A DNA stretch of 57,664 bases from CAZCBJ01 sp964496705 (lineage in GTDB: Bacteria; Chloroflexota; Anaerolineae; Anaerolineales; Anaerolineaceae), in assembly GCA_964496705.1 (NCBI GenBank), contig CAZCBJ010000002.1:1-57664 (forward strand), in the 5' to 3' direction. Below, in pieces: positions 50,276 to 57,664 of the stretch (positions are counted from its first letter, which is position 1; every line of letters begins with the position of its first letter). The notes below the pieces were generated by a model. It saw only the letters and a program-made list of their open reading frames with translations, was not told the DNA's origin and searched no databases. The position numbers were made by a program, and so were the translations under genes.

Positions 50276-53191
50276 TTATTTTGCTGACGCGCGCAGACCC
50301 TCTTTCACCCGCGCGGGCGTGTAGGGAATCTCACGAATCCACACGCCGGTGGCGTTGTGCAGCGCGCTGGCGATGCCCGGGCCGGCGCCGTCCAGAGCCA
50401 TCTCGGCCACCGATTTGACACCAAACGGCCCGCTGGGCTCATAGGTTTGCACAAATATCACATCCATGGCTGGCATTCCGGCAGCGTGGGCAATTCGATA
50501 GGTCAGTAAATCTGTGGTGAGAGGTTGGCCATCAGGGGTGAACAACATTTCCTCGGTGAGGGCAAAGCCCAGCGCCATGGCCATGCCGCCTTCCACCTGC
50601 CCGGCAGCAGTGATCGGATTGACCACCCGGCCGCAGTCCACCACCATCAACATGCGCTCGACGTCGATCACGCCTGTCTCCGTATCCACCACAATTTCGA
50701 CAAACTGCGCAGCCATGGGTGGCGGGCTGAGCTCGGCAGCATGGGAGGCTGAGGCGATGATTTGGTGCTGGTTGAGTTGATGCAGGCTGCTCAGGCCGAC
50801 TTCGGCATAGGTCACTGACCTGCCGTCAGCGGCAATCACATGTTGATCCTCAATCCTGAGCGCTTGGCTTGGAATGCCCAGCATATCGGCGGCATGGGCG
50901 ATGATCTGACCTTTGACATCCTCAGCAGCTTTGTGCACCGCGCCGCCGCTGACATAGGTGGTGCTGCTGGCGTAGGCACCTTTGTCAAAGGGCGTCAAAT
51001 CGGTATCGGCAGCATAGACGATGATGTCTTCTGGTCGGGTTTCCAACACTTCGGCGGCAATTTGGCTGAGGACGGTATCTGCGCCGGTGCCCAGGTCGGT
51101 GGCGCCGACCATCAAGTTGAATGAGCCGTCGTCATTCATTTTCAAGGTGGCCGCGGCCATGTCCAGGTTGGCTACAGCGGTGCCGTGCATGGCAACCGAC
51201 ATGCCCATACCGCGGCGGTAGCGCCCGGTTTGCGCCTGATTTTTTTGCCGCTTGGCGTAAAAATCGCTGGCTTTGAGGCCAATGGAGACGCAGTCGGCCA
51301 GGCCGCTGGAGAGCAAAGATTGTTTGGTGCCTGCGCGCCCTTCGCCCAGCGCTTCGGCCAGGTGCATGGTGTCGCCAACTTTGATCCAATTGTTGCGCTT
51401 GAATTCAGCCACATCCAGCCCGAGATGTTCGGCGACTTCTTCCATCAGCACTTCGATGCCGTACTGGCACTGGGTGGCGCCGTAACCGCGCAGCGCACCG
51501 GCTGGAGGGGTATTGGTATAAACGACGTCGCAGCTGAATCGTGCGTTGGGCGGGTTGTAGAGGGTCAGTCCCTTGAAGCCGCCGACCATGTTGACTGTCA
51601 GGCCGTGCGTGCCGTATGCGCCAGTGTTTCCGATCAAATACAGGCTGGCGGCAGTCACCTTCCCCTGTCTGACGCCCACCTTATAACGCATGATGCTGGC
51701 GTGGCGCGAGCGCGATCCGATGAACTCCTGGGCGCGGGTATATTCCATGCGCACCGGACGGCCGGTGGCCAGGGTGAGGTGCGCGCACAGGTCTTCGAGG
51801 ATCATCTCCTGTTTGTTGCCAAAACCGCCGCCGATGCGCGGCTTGATGACGCGAATCTTCTTGACCGGCAGGTTGATCAGCGGGGCGACCATGCGCCGGA
51901 TATGGAAAGGAACCTGAGTGCTGGTGCGTATCACCAGGCGGTCATCTTCGTCCAGATAGGTGATGCATACATGCGGCTCAAGGTGAACATGCTGCTGTTT
52001 GGGAGTTCGGTATTCACCTGCCAACACAAAATCAGCCTCGGCGAAGGCGGTGTCCACATCCCCCACCTCGGCGGCGATGTGGTGCACGATGTTATGCCGG
52101 GCGTCATGGATACCTTCGGTGTCGGGTTCATCATGAATGATAGGGGCGCCGTCCTGCATGGCCTGTTGTGGGTCCACCACGGCAGGCAGAATCTCGTAGT
52201 CCACCTCGATCATGGACAAAGCCTGCTGGGCAATCTCTGGCGTTTCAGCAGCGAGGATGGCGACGCGGTCGCCGACATGGCGCACTTTCGTGTCCAGGCT
52301 GACCTGGTCGTAGGGCAACGGTTGAGGGTAGGTCTGACCGCCGGAGGCGTATTTGACCCGCGGGATATCCTGGTGGGTCAGCACGGCGACCACACCGGGC
52401 AGTGAGCGCGCGCGGCTGGCGTCAATGCGTGTAATCCGCGCATGGGCATGCGGGCTGGTGAGCAGTGCGCCATAGAGCATGCCGGGGAGGGAGAAATCAT
52501 CGGTGAACACCGGTCGCCCCTGGGCCAGCTTGTTGCCGTCCACCTTGCGTTCCGCTTTTCCCACCACTTTCAGGGATTGCATTCCGGCGGGCGTGAATAT
52601 CAGCGGTGGCAGTGGATGACGGCTGCCGTCGCGGCGGTAAAAGGATTCGGGCAGCTCTGCCTGGCTGGGATCGGCGGGCAGCGGTCGGTGTAGAGGGGAG
52701 AGAGCTTCCACCGTCCCGCCTTGCAGCATCTCTGCTGCGCGCTGGGCAGCATCCACTGCGCGAACATAGCCGGTGCAGCGGCACAGCACCTGGTCCAGCG
52801 CGGCGCGGATTTCGGTTTCGCTCGGGTGAGGATTTTTATCCAACAAAGCTTTGACCACGAGGACCTGCGCCGGTGTGCAATAGCCGCACTGGATGGCGCC
52901 AGTCTCGACGAAGGCTTGCTGTATCGGGTGGAGATGTTGTCCCTGGCTTAGCCCTTCGATGGTCAGGATGTTTTTACCATCGGCTTCAACGGCTTTCATG
53001 TTGCAACTGGTCGCTGGTTCGCCATTGATCAGCACCACGCATACCCCGCAGGTGCCATCGTCGCAGCCGTATTTTGCACCGGTGTAGCCAAAACGGCGCA
53101 AAGCGCGCAGCAAAGTTTCCTCTTCGCCGACCAGCAGCGTTTTCGGTATCTGGTTAATCACCACACTGATCTGTCTCTTTGCCGTTGTCAT
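50276..53191 (-). CDS. Molybdenum hydroxylase, fused [2Fe-2S] and molybdopterin domains (Mop/XDH type)
   Basis: 971 aa. Two N-terminal [2Fe-2S] sites: GCDDGTCGVCVVLINGEPAT and CGYCTPAQVLV ... VLCRCTGY (to ~155). A linker leads to the molybdopterin region (~205-971; GRPVFTDDFSLPGMLYGALL, GGFGNKQEMILEDL, GALRGYGATQCQYGIE). The catalytic Glu is in KSVAEMALDG near the C-terminus. The Fe-S plus Mo layout without an FAD domain is that of the Desulfovibrio aldehyde oxidoreductase, about 907 aa. Substrate could be an aldehyde, purine or other N-heterocycle. ATG 53191 has AAGGAGG 8 nt upstream and a promoter ~100 nt away. Confidence 0.93.
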   Translation of the reverse strand: MTTAKRQISVVINQIPKTLLVGEEETLLRALRRFGYTGAKYGCDDGTCGVCVVLINGEPATSCNMKAVEADGKNILTIEGLSQGQHLHPIQQAFVETGAIQCGYCTPAQVLVVKALLDKNPHPSETEIRAALDQVLCRCTGYVRAVDAAQRAAEMLQGGTVEALSPLHRPLPADPSQAELPESFYRRDGSRHPLPPLIFTPAGMQSLKVVGKAERKVDGNKLAQGRPVFTDDFSLPGMLYGALLTSPHAHARITRIDASRARSLPGVVAVLTHQDIPRVKYASGGQTYPQPLPYDQVSLDTKVRHVGDRVAILAAETPEIAQQALSMIEVDYEILPAVVDPQQAMQDGAPIIHDEPDTEGIHDARHNIVHHIAAEVGDVDTAFAEADFVLAGEYRTPKQQHVHLEPHVCITYLDEDDRLVIRTSTQVPFHIRRMVAPLINLPVKKIRVIKPRIGGGFGNKQEMILEDLCAHLTLATGRPVRMEYTRAQEFIGSRSRHASIMRYKVGVRQGKVTAASLYLIGNTGAYGTHGLTVNMVGGFKGLTLYNPPNARFSCDVVYTNTPPAGALRGYGATQCQYGIEVLMEEVAEHLGLDVAEFKRNNWIKVGDTMHLAEALGEGRAGTKQSLLSSGLADCVSIGLKASDFYAKRQKNQAQTGRYRRGMGMSVAMHGTAVANLDMAAATLKMNDDGSFNLMVGATDLGTGADTVLSQIAAEVLETRPEDIIVYAADTDLTPFDKGAYASSTTYVSGGAVHKAAEDVKGQIIAHAADMLGIPSQALRIEDQHVIAADGRSVTYAEVGLSSLHQLNQHQIIASASHAAELSPPPMAAQFVEIVVDTETGVIDVERMLMVVDCGRVVNPITAAGQVEGGMAMALGFALTEEMLFTPDGQPLTTDLLTYRIAHAAGMPAMDVIFVQTYEPSGPFGVKSVAEMALDGAGPGIASALHNATGVWIREIPYTPARVKEGLRASAK

Positions 53192-53290
53192 CTTGGGGCC
53201 TCCTTATACTACCCGTTCCAGATATACAGGTTTTATTCAATCAGGTCTTGTGGAAAATCGTTTTTGTCGGGAAGATCATCTTCCATCTTC

Positions 53291-53349
53291 AGTTTACCCG
53301 AAACTTTTTAGCTTGTCGATAATTTCACGGCGCATCGCAAGCTTGTCGA
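53291..53349 (-). promoter_or_regulatory. Promoter of the molybdenum hydroxylase operon with a direct repeat
   Basis: On the minus strand: -35 TCGACA (53319-53314), 17-nt spacer, -10 TAAACT (53296-53291). The 10-mer TCGACAAGCT occurs over the -35 (53319-53310) and again exactly 30 nt upstream (53349-53340), which could be two activator sites on one face of the helix. Confidence 0.5.
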
Positions 53350-53367
53350 ACCTTTTGATGAAGGTCC

Positions 53368-54036
53368 TCATCTCGATCGTTCACCAAACAGGCGGGTGCC
53401 AAGGCGCACGATGTTGGCGCCCTCTTCAATGGCGACCAGATAGCTGCCGCTCATCCCCATTGACAGGTATTGCATGCTCACATTCGTAAGGTTTAGCCCG
53501 CCCAGGTGTTCATACAGCCGGCGCGTGGTACGGAAATAGGGCCGGCTTTGCTCAGGCTCGCCGGTCAGCGGGCCCAGGGTCATCAAGCCCTGAACGCGCA
53601 GGTGCGGCAGCGCGCTGATATGCAATACCAGCTCTTCGGCGGCTTCTGGAAACACGCCGCTTTTATTGTCCTCTCGCCCGCTGTTGATTTCGATCAAGAT
53701 GGGCAGGGTTTTGCCCGCCGCAGCGCAGTGGCGGTCGAGCTGTGCGGCGAGGGCGAGCGAATCGACGGTTTCAATCATGTCGAACAATTCGACCGCGGTT
53801 TTGGCTTTGTTGCGCTGCAGGTGACCGATCATGTGCCACTCCGCGCGCGCGCCGAGCGCCTGGATGATGGGAGAGGCCTCCTGCACGTAGTTGTAGCCGA
53901 ACAACCTGATCCCGGCCTGGATGGCTTCCTCGACCTCGGCCAAGCTGCGCGTCTTGGCAGCGGCCAGCAAAAGGACGCCGGGCGGGAGGGTGGCTTGAAT
54001 CTGTTGGACGACTCGGGTGATTGGCGTGGATTTCAA
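53368..54036 (-). CDS. yggS: YggS/PLPBP family pyridoxal phosphate homeostasis protein
   Basis: 222 aa, TIM-barrel fold. PLP-binding Lys in VLLLAAAKTRSLAEVEEAI, then LFGYNYVQEASPII, EWHMIGHLQRNKAK, ILIEINSGREDNKSG, and the C-terminal phosphate-binding MGMSGSYLVAIEEGANIVRL and GTRLFG. Slightly different from the usual FGENYVQE (here YNYVQE). It buffers PLP and affects amino-acid metabolism. Stands alone; its stop is ~75 nt upstream of the molybdenum hydroxylase promoter. Confidence 0.94.
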   Translation of the reverse strand: MKSTPITRVVQQIQATLPPGVLLLAAAKTRSLAEVEEAIQAGIRLFGYNYVQEASPIIQALGARAEWHMIGHLQRNKAKTAVELFDMIETVDSLALAAQLDRHCAAAGKTLPILIEINSGREDNKSGVFPEAAEELVLHISALPHLRVQGLMTLGPLTGEPEQSRPYFRTTRRLYEHLGGLNLTNVSMQYLSMGMSGSYLVAIEEGANIVRLGTRLFGERSR

Positions 54037-54099
54037 ATGGAGATCATCCTTTGGCGCGGGGATTCCTTGATCCTATTCAGGTCTGCGCCTGCATCTGGA

Positions 54100-54303
54100 T
54101 TATACAGCCGGAGTGCGATTAATCGCCTGCCCATTGACGCGCAGTTTCGTATCTACCAGAGATTTGCGGATCGCAAGAGGGTCAGGCCTAATGCCCAGAC
54201 CGGGGCGTTCAGGCAGGTGGATCATGCCGCTGGGGTCAGGCTCCAGGTGCTCGCAGGTCAGCTTAATTGCCAGACGCGACATGGAGATTGCGCCGTTGAG
54301 CAT
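54100..54303 (-). pseudogene. C-terminal fragment of an enolase-superfamily (mandelate racemase/muconate lactonising) enzyme
   Basis: A 67-codon frame whose end (EPDPSGMIHLPERPGLGIRP, then DPLAIRKSL) looks like the last segment of MR/MLE-type enzymes (roughly GYIxVPDxPGLGVEPD). The catalytic barrel is absent; upstream on the same strand there are in-frame stops (a short MAKK then TAG near 54345). It is thus a remnant. The interval 54037-54616 otherwise holds only this and the repeat element. Confidence 0.45.
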
Positions 54304-54428
54304 GATGGCCAGCGTGCACTGGGCGGCCTGTCATTTGGTCTACTTCTTCGCCATATTTCCTTCCAATTGAGAATGAGCCGGTGCTGATGCAGATTGCCCG
54401 GCTCATTTTCGTTTACGGAGGAAGACCT

Positions 54429-54607
54429 ATCCGCAGATAACGCAGATAGTCGCAGATGAATGCGGAATTTGATCAACCAATTGCTAATCAGCCTGGTCCG
54501 CTGATAAAGAAGAAATCAAAGATAAATATATTAATATTATTTTAATTATAAAAAATAAAATAAAATAAAATAAAATTATATCTGCGGCATCTGCGAAATC
54601 TGCGGAT
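54429..54607. repeat. AT-rich element bounded by inverted ATCTGCG-type repeats
   Basis: Left arm 54429-54458 and right arm 54579-54607 are inverted copies, each carrying three ATCTGCG units in its outward-read sense (about 24 of 29 bases match). Between them lie ~120 nt that are strongly AT-rich and include a run of AAAAT pentamers (~54550-54575). Resembles a dispersed palindromic (REP-like or MITE-like) element. It ends 10 nt from the MFS gene stop. Confidence 0.65.
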
Positions 54608-54616
54608 TCTCTTGGT

Positions 54617-55831
54617 TTATTCCCAGGCAGGCTGCCGGGCGGGCTGTTTGGGTTGGCGGGAGAGCAGCCAGGCGGCCAATAGGAACATCAGCGCGGCCAG
54701 CAGGAAAGGCGAGCCGCGCAGCATGTTCTGGTAGATGGCGCCGCCGAGGAAGGAGCCGAGCATGTTCATCAGGCTGCCCAGCGCGGTGGTCACGCCCATC
54801 AGCACACCCTGTTCGCCGGGTTTGACCTTGCTGACGGTCAGCGAGGTGAGCATTGGCCAGAAGAAGGCGTTGATGCCGCGCGAGAGGATGTTGATGGGGA
54901 ATATCATCCACAGCGCGGGGGCGAAGAAGGCGCCCAGCGCGCCGGGAGCCTGCAGCAGCAGGCTGGTGACCGCGACGCGCTCCTCGCCGAAGCGCTTGAC
55001 CGTGCGGCTGACCAGGAAGAGCTGCACGATGCCCGAGGCGATGCCGTAACAGGCCAGCAGCAGCCCCACCTGGGAGGGCTGGGCGTCGAACTTGTGGATG
55101 AGGAAGAGCGATTCGGTGCTGGTGACGCCGTTGAAGGCCAGGTTGAACAGGCAGGCGACGATCAGGATGGCGCCCAGGCCGGGTTTGCGCGCCATCTCGC
55201 CGATGGCGGCCAGCGGGTTGGCGTCGTTGAAGCGCAGCGGCTGGCGGATGCGCTGGGCGGGGGGCAGCGATTCGGGCAGGAGGAAGATGCCCAGCGCCAG
55301 GTTGATCAGCGCCATGAGCGCGGCAGCGAAGGCCGGCGCGCTCAGGTTCCACTGCCCCAGCACGGCGCCCATCGCCGGGCCCAACACCAGACCAATCGAC
55401 CAGGCCATGCCGATCAGGGCGAAGTTCTTGGCGCGTTCTGCGGGCTTGGACACGTCGGCAATGTAAGCCGAGCAGGCCGACATGTTGCCGCCGGTGATGC
55501 CGCTGATCACCCGCGAGAGGAACAGCACCCACAACGCCCCGCCCAGGCCGAAGATCAGGTAGCCCACCGCCGTGCCGAATACGCTGACCAGGATCACCGG
55601 GCGGCGGCCGAAGCGGTCGCTGAGCTTGCCCAGCAGCGGAGCGGCCAGGAACTGGGCGGCGGCGTAAAGCACCGAGAGCATGGTCACGTCGACGGCGCTG
55701 TCGGAGTACTTTTGAACGATGAAGGCGGCCACCGGGGCGAGCAGCATCAGCCCGATCACGTCGAGGAGCAGGATGAAGAAAATGACCAGGATGGCCGGAC
55801 GGGTGGAGCGGGTGGGGGTGGGAGTTTGCAC
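54617..55831 (-). CDS. MFS exporter, TetA/multidrug (DHA1) type
   Basis: 404 aa, twelve helices. The loop 2-3 motif GKLSDRFGRRPVILVSVFGT (about residue 65) and the motif RVISGITGGNMSACSAYIAD (motif C region) mark the TCR/Tet branch; a central loop precedes helix 7 near residue 195. It exports a drug or metabolite by proton antiport; substrate unknown. The start is GTG 55831 with GAGG 5 nt before it. A TATAAT (minus strand, 55869-55864) lies ~35 nt upstream as a likely -10, but no -35 is clear. Confidence 0.92.
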   Translation of the reverse strand: MQTPTPTRSTRPAILVIFFILLLDVIGLMLLAPVAAFIVQKYSDSAVDVTMLSVLYAAAQFLAAPLLGKLSDRFGRRPVILVSVFGTAVGYLIFGLGGALWVLFLSRVISGITGGNMSACSAYIADVSKPAERAKNFALIGMAWSIGLVLGPAMGAVLGQWNLSAPAFAAALMALINLALGIFLLPESLPPAQRIRQPLRFNDANPLAAIGEMARKPGLGAILIVACLFNLAFNGVTSTESLFLIHKFDAQPSQVGLLLACYGIASGIVQLFLVSRTVKRFGEERVAVTSLLLQAPGALGAFFAPALWMIFPINILSRGINAFFWPMLTSLTVSKVKPGEQGVLMGVTTALGSLMNMLGSFLGGAIYQNMLRGSPFLLAALMFLLAAWLLSRQPKQPARQPAWE

Positions 55832-55876
55832 GATGCCTCGCGGGGAAAGTGATGAACGGGTGGATTATAAACCCAT

Positions 55877-55909
55877 CAAAAAAACCCCGCCAGACCAGGG
55901 CTGGCGGGG
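55877..55909 (-). terminator. Strong intrinsic terminator of the TPR gene
   Basis: On the minus strand: CCCCGCCAG-loop(7)-CTGGCGGGG followed by TTTTTTT. A perfect 9-bp GC-rich stem 24 nt after the stop of the TPR-like gene and before the MFS gene, insulating the two. Confidence 0.93.
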
Positions 55910-55932
55910 CAGGGTGCGGTGGGAGGACGGGA

Positions 55933-56616
55933 TCAGGGCGCGGGGGTCAGGCGCTGTTCGAGCAGGTCGGCATCTTGAAGAGAGCGGTCAAAACGCGATA
56001 AACGGTAGAAGCGCAGCGCCAGGGTGAAATCCCCTTTTTGCTCATACAGTTTTCCGGCATTCCAGCAGCCGTGATTGCCTGGGTCGCCGTTGTAGCAGCA
56101 GTTGATCAGCGAGTCGATCGCCTCGGCGGTGAAGCCCTGCGCGCGCTGGCGGGCGCCCAGGCGGCACCAGGCCAGCCCGTCGTGGGGGTGGGCGGCGGTG
56201 ATCTGCGCGTACAGCTCCAGCGCGCGCTGCGGGTCGCTGGGGGTGAGGGCGTCGGCCAGCCAGAAGAGGGCGCTGCGCTCCTGCGGGTAGAGCGCGGCAG
56301 CCCACCGGGCGAGGGCCAGGTCTTTGGGGGCGATGCGCTGGACCATCTGCATGTGAAAGGGGGAGCAGGCCAGCAGCCGGGCCAGCGCGGGACGGGCGGA
56401 TTCCAGCGAGGTGCGGCGCAGCAGGGTGAGGGTGTGCAGCCAGGCGAGGCGGCAGTCGGCGGGGGAGGCGGAGAGGGACTGGGAGAGGCTCATTGAGCTT
56501 CGATAGAGCGGTAAAGCGGCCAGGTTGTGCGAAACAGCCTGCGAGAGCGGCCAGGACGCCAGCGCGACCAGAGATATCAGCAGGATCAAAGGAAGCGATC
56601 GTTGCAGGCGAATCAT
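55933..56616 (-). CDS. Membrane-anchored TPR-like protein, function unknown
   Basis: 227 aa. An N-terminal helix (SLPLILLISLVALASWPLSQ) acts as signal or anchor. The rest is helical with degenerate TPR units (YPQERSALFWLADALTPSDP, DGLAWCRLGARQRAQGFTAE, then CWNAGKLYEQKGDFTLALRF). Four cysteines lie around residues 90-200. Start: ATG 56616 leaves a 4-nt gap after the upstream glycosyltransferase stop; starts further 5' would overlap it. Probably co-transcribed with the glycosyltransferase and ends at the terminator. No partner identified. Confidence 0.7.
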   Translation of the reverse strand: MIRLQRSLPLILLISLVALASWPLSQAVSHNLAALPLYRSSMSLSQSLSASPADCRLAWLHTLTLLRRTSLESARPALARLLACSPFHMQMVQRIAPKDLALARWAAALYPQERSALFWLADALTPSDPQRALELYAQITAAHPHDGLAWCRLGARQRAQGFTAEAIDSLINCCYNGDPGNHGCWNAGKLYEQKGDFTLALRFYRLSRFDRSLQDADLLEQRLTPAP

Positions 56617-56620
56617 TGAG

Positions 56621-57664
56621 CTAGGTGATATGTATGCTTCCGCTGACAAACTCAGGCACTTTGCCTTTGCTATCCCCCCAGCGGTTATAGAACCTGAACA
56701 GCCCAAGCAGGAAACCAAGGCCGTAACCCAGATGCAGGATTGTAAAGCATAGGGGCAGTTGCGCCAGAAACTTCCAACTACTGCGCGAGGCTATCAAGCT
56801 GGCAGCGGACAGGTTGGCGGTCAGGTAGCTGCCTGCAGCCAGCGCCAGGAAGATCCAGCCCCAGGGGAAGAGCAGGGACAGTAGCAGCGAGCCCAGCAGA
56901 CCGCCAGCAAAAAGCGGCGGCACAAATTGACGCGGGCGCATCTGCCGGGGATGTTTTTGCAGTACGCGCACCTTGTAAAATCCGTACTGATAAAATTGCT
57001 TCCAGAGGGATGAAAAGGTTGGACGATTGTAATACAAGCTGTTGATGTCGGGCGAGCAGACGATTTTCCCGCCGCTTTTTCGCAGGCGGTAGCTGAACTC
57101 ATCGTCCTGATCGCGCACCAGTTCCTCGTCAAAACCGCCCAGCTCAATATACACCTTTCGCTGGCACAGGCCCATAAAGACGGTGTCGACCTCTTCTTCT
57201 TGTTTGGTGTAGCGGAAGCGGGCGTCGCCCATGCCGAAGGGTGTGCTGGTGGCCAGGGAGATGACCTTGGCCAGCTGGGTTTGACCGATGGCCTGCACCG
57301 GCCCGCCGACCATGTGCGCACCGGTGCGCTGTAATACCTCAACCGCTTTGCTGACATAATCCTGGGCGAGGACGGAGTGGCCGCTGACAATTCCGATCAA
57401 ATCGCCGTGGGATTGCTGGATGCCCAGGTTCCAGGCTGCGGATTGGATGATTTTAGGATTGCGCAGCAGTTTCAATCGCGGATTGGCTGCAGCTAATTCC
57501 TGCAGGATTTCCCAGGAGCCGTCGGTGGACATGCCGTCGATGACGATGATTTCGACTGCTTCCGGGGGGTAATCCTGCATGAGCAATGATTGGACGCAGT
57601 AGCCAATATAGTTGGCTTCGTTGCGAACCGGGACGAGGAGGGAGACTGTGGGATTATTGTTCAT
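56621..57664 (-). CDS. Family 2 glycosyltransferase (reaches the window edge)
   Basis: 347 aa GT-A enzyme. VSLLVPVRNEANYIGYCVQS, VIDGMSTDGSWEIL and NPKIIQSAAWNLGIQQSHGD mark the nucleotide-sugar site. GGFDEELVRDQDDEFSYRLR carries the catalytic base region. Two to four membrane helices near the C-terminus (~250-325) suggest it acts on a lipid-linked substrate in the envelope. An ATG coincides with the last base of the window; whether the gene extends beyond is not visible. Confidence 0.9.
   Translation of the reverse strand: MNNNPTVSLLVPVRNEANYIGYCVQSLLMQDYPPEAVEIIVIDGMSTDGSWEILQELAAANPRLKLLRNPKIIQSAAWNLGIQQSHGDLIGIVSGHSVLAQDYVSKAVEVLQRTGAHMVGGPVQAIGQTQLAKVISLATSTPFGMGDARFRYTKQEEEVDTVFMGLCQRKVYIELGGFDEELVRDQDDEFSYRLRKSGGKIVCSPDINSLYYNRPTFSSLWKQFYQYGFYKVRVLQKHPRQMRPRQFVPPLFAGGLLGSLLLSLLFPWGWIFLALAAGSYLTANLSAASLIASRSSWKFLAQLPLCFTILHLGYGLGFLLGLFRFYNRWGDSKGKVPEFVSGSIHIT

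Noticed and set aside
51185..52405. A 406-codon plus-strand open frame inside the molybdenum hydroxylase gene
   Set aside because: It is antisense to well-conserved motifs (for example GGFGNKQEM) and has no recognisable domain; GC-rich codon use produces long antisense frames here.
53294..53371. A 25-codon minus-strand frame (MRTFIKRFDKLAMRREIIDK...) overlapping the yggS stop
   Set aside because: No ribosome site; it is made largely of the two TCGACAAGCT copies and covers the promoter of the next gene.

Overview
This window looks like a chromosomal piece of an Anaerolineae-type bacterium (phylum Chloroflexota), probably from a draft or metagenome-derived assembly. The reasons are indirect: moderately high GC with gap-free, often 4-nt-overlapping operons; a bacterial Elp3; Thr/Pro-rich 'TPTP' linkers in surface proteins; a secreted beta-helix protein; several proteins typical of that class; and a 10-N scaffold join at 1478-1487 inside a gene. 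No rRNA, phage, transposase or CRISPR array was seen. One tRNA (anticodon CAT) lies near the left edge.

Left part (1-8.4 kb): a partial gene, the tRNA, and a methyltransferase/TetR operon with a clear sigma70 promoter and a perfect operator palindrome. Next come a GH43 glycosidase and a BNR sialidase-like protein (minus strand). Divergent from these are a four-cluster ferredoxin, an internally deleted aldehyde:ferredoxin oxidoreductase, an ApnO-like dehydrogenase, a small membrane protein, a TPR protein and a GNAT acetyltransferase. The glycosidases and the ApnO-like enzyme hint at use of plant cell-wall sugars.

Middle left (8.4-28.5 kb): a heterodimeric ABC exporter pair, a YfhO-like membrane protein, Elp3 facing a Trm9-like methyltransferase (a possible wobble-uridine pathway), MgtC, an alkaline-phosphatase-superfamily enzyme, an SGNH lipoprotein, a nitroreductase and a URO-D-like protein. 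These are followed by a 1292-aa secreted beta-helix protein with a roughly 164-aa super-repeat, an ArsC/LMW-phosphatase behind a PHO-box-like site, a phytoene-desaturase-like oxidoreductase, and mntP under a yybP-ykoY manganese riboswitch with its promoter and terminator visible.

Surface polysaccharide locus (28.5-43.5 kb): a minus-strand group (LysM membrane protein, BY-type tyrosine kinase, NusG-family antiterminator) stands back to back with an 11-gene plus-strand operon. The operon supplies UDP-diacetamido-uronate enzymes (WlbA/B/C type), a second nucleotide-sugar module (LegB-like dehydratase, nucleotidyltransferase, aminotransferase), two phosphoglycosyltransferases in unusual architectures (one permuted, one fused to a GT2 domain), an O-antigen-ligase/polymerase-like protein and an AglD/UPF0104-type membrane protein. 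The leader between the two groups holds an extended -10 promoter and hairpins that could be the antiterminator's target.

Right part (43.7-57.7 kb): a PadR-controlled FecBCD-type metal or metal-chelate importer with a THEP1-like NTPase. Upstream is a Mop/XDH-type molybdenum hydroxylase operon with a ferric-reductase-like flavocytochrome, a previously unlisted 31-aa membrane peptide and a DUF364 protein. The window ends with a YggS protein, a decayed enolase-superfamily fragment, an AT-rich element bounded by inverted repeats, an MFS exporter with a strong intrinsic terminator nearby, a TPR protein and a GT2 glycosyltransferase. The metal importer, DUF364 protein and molybdoenzyme together suggest, without proof, a molybdenum-linked redox module.
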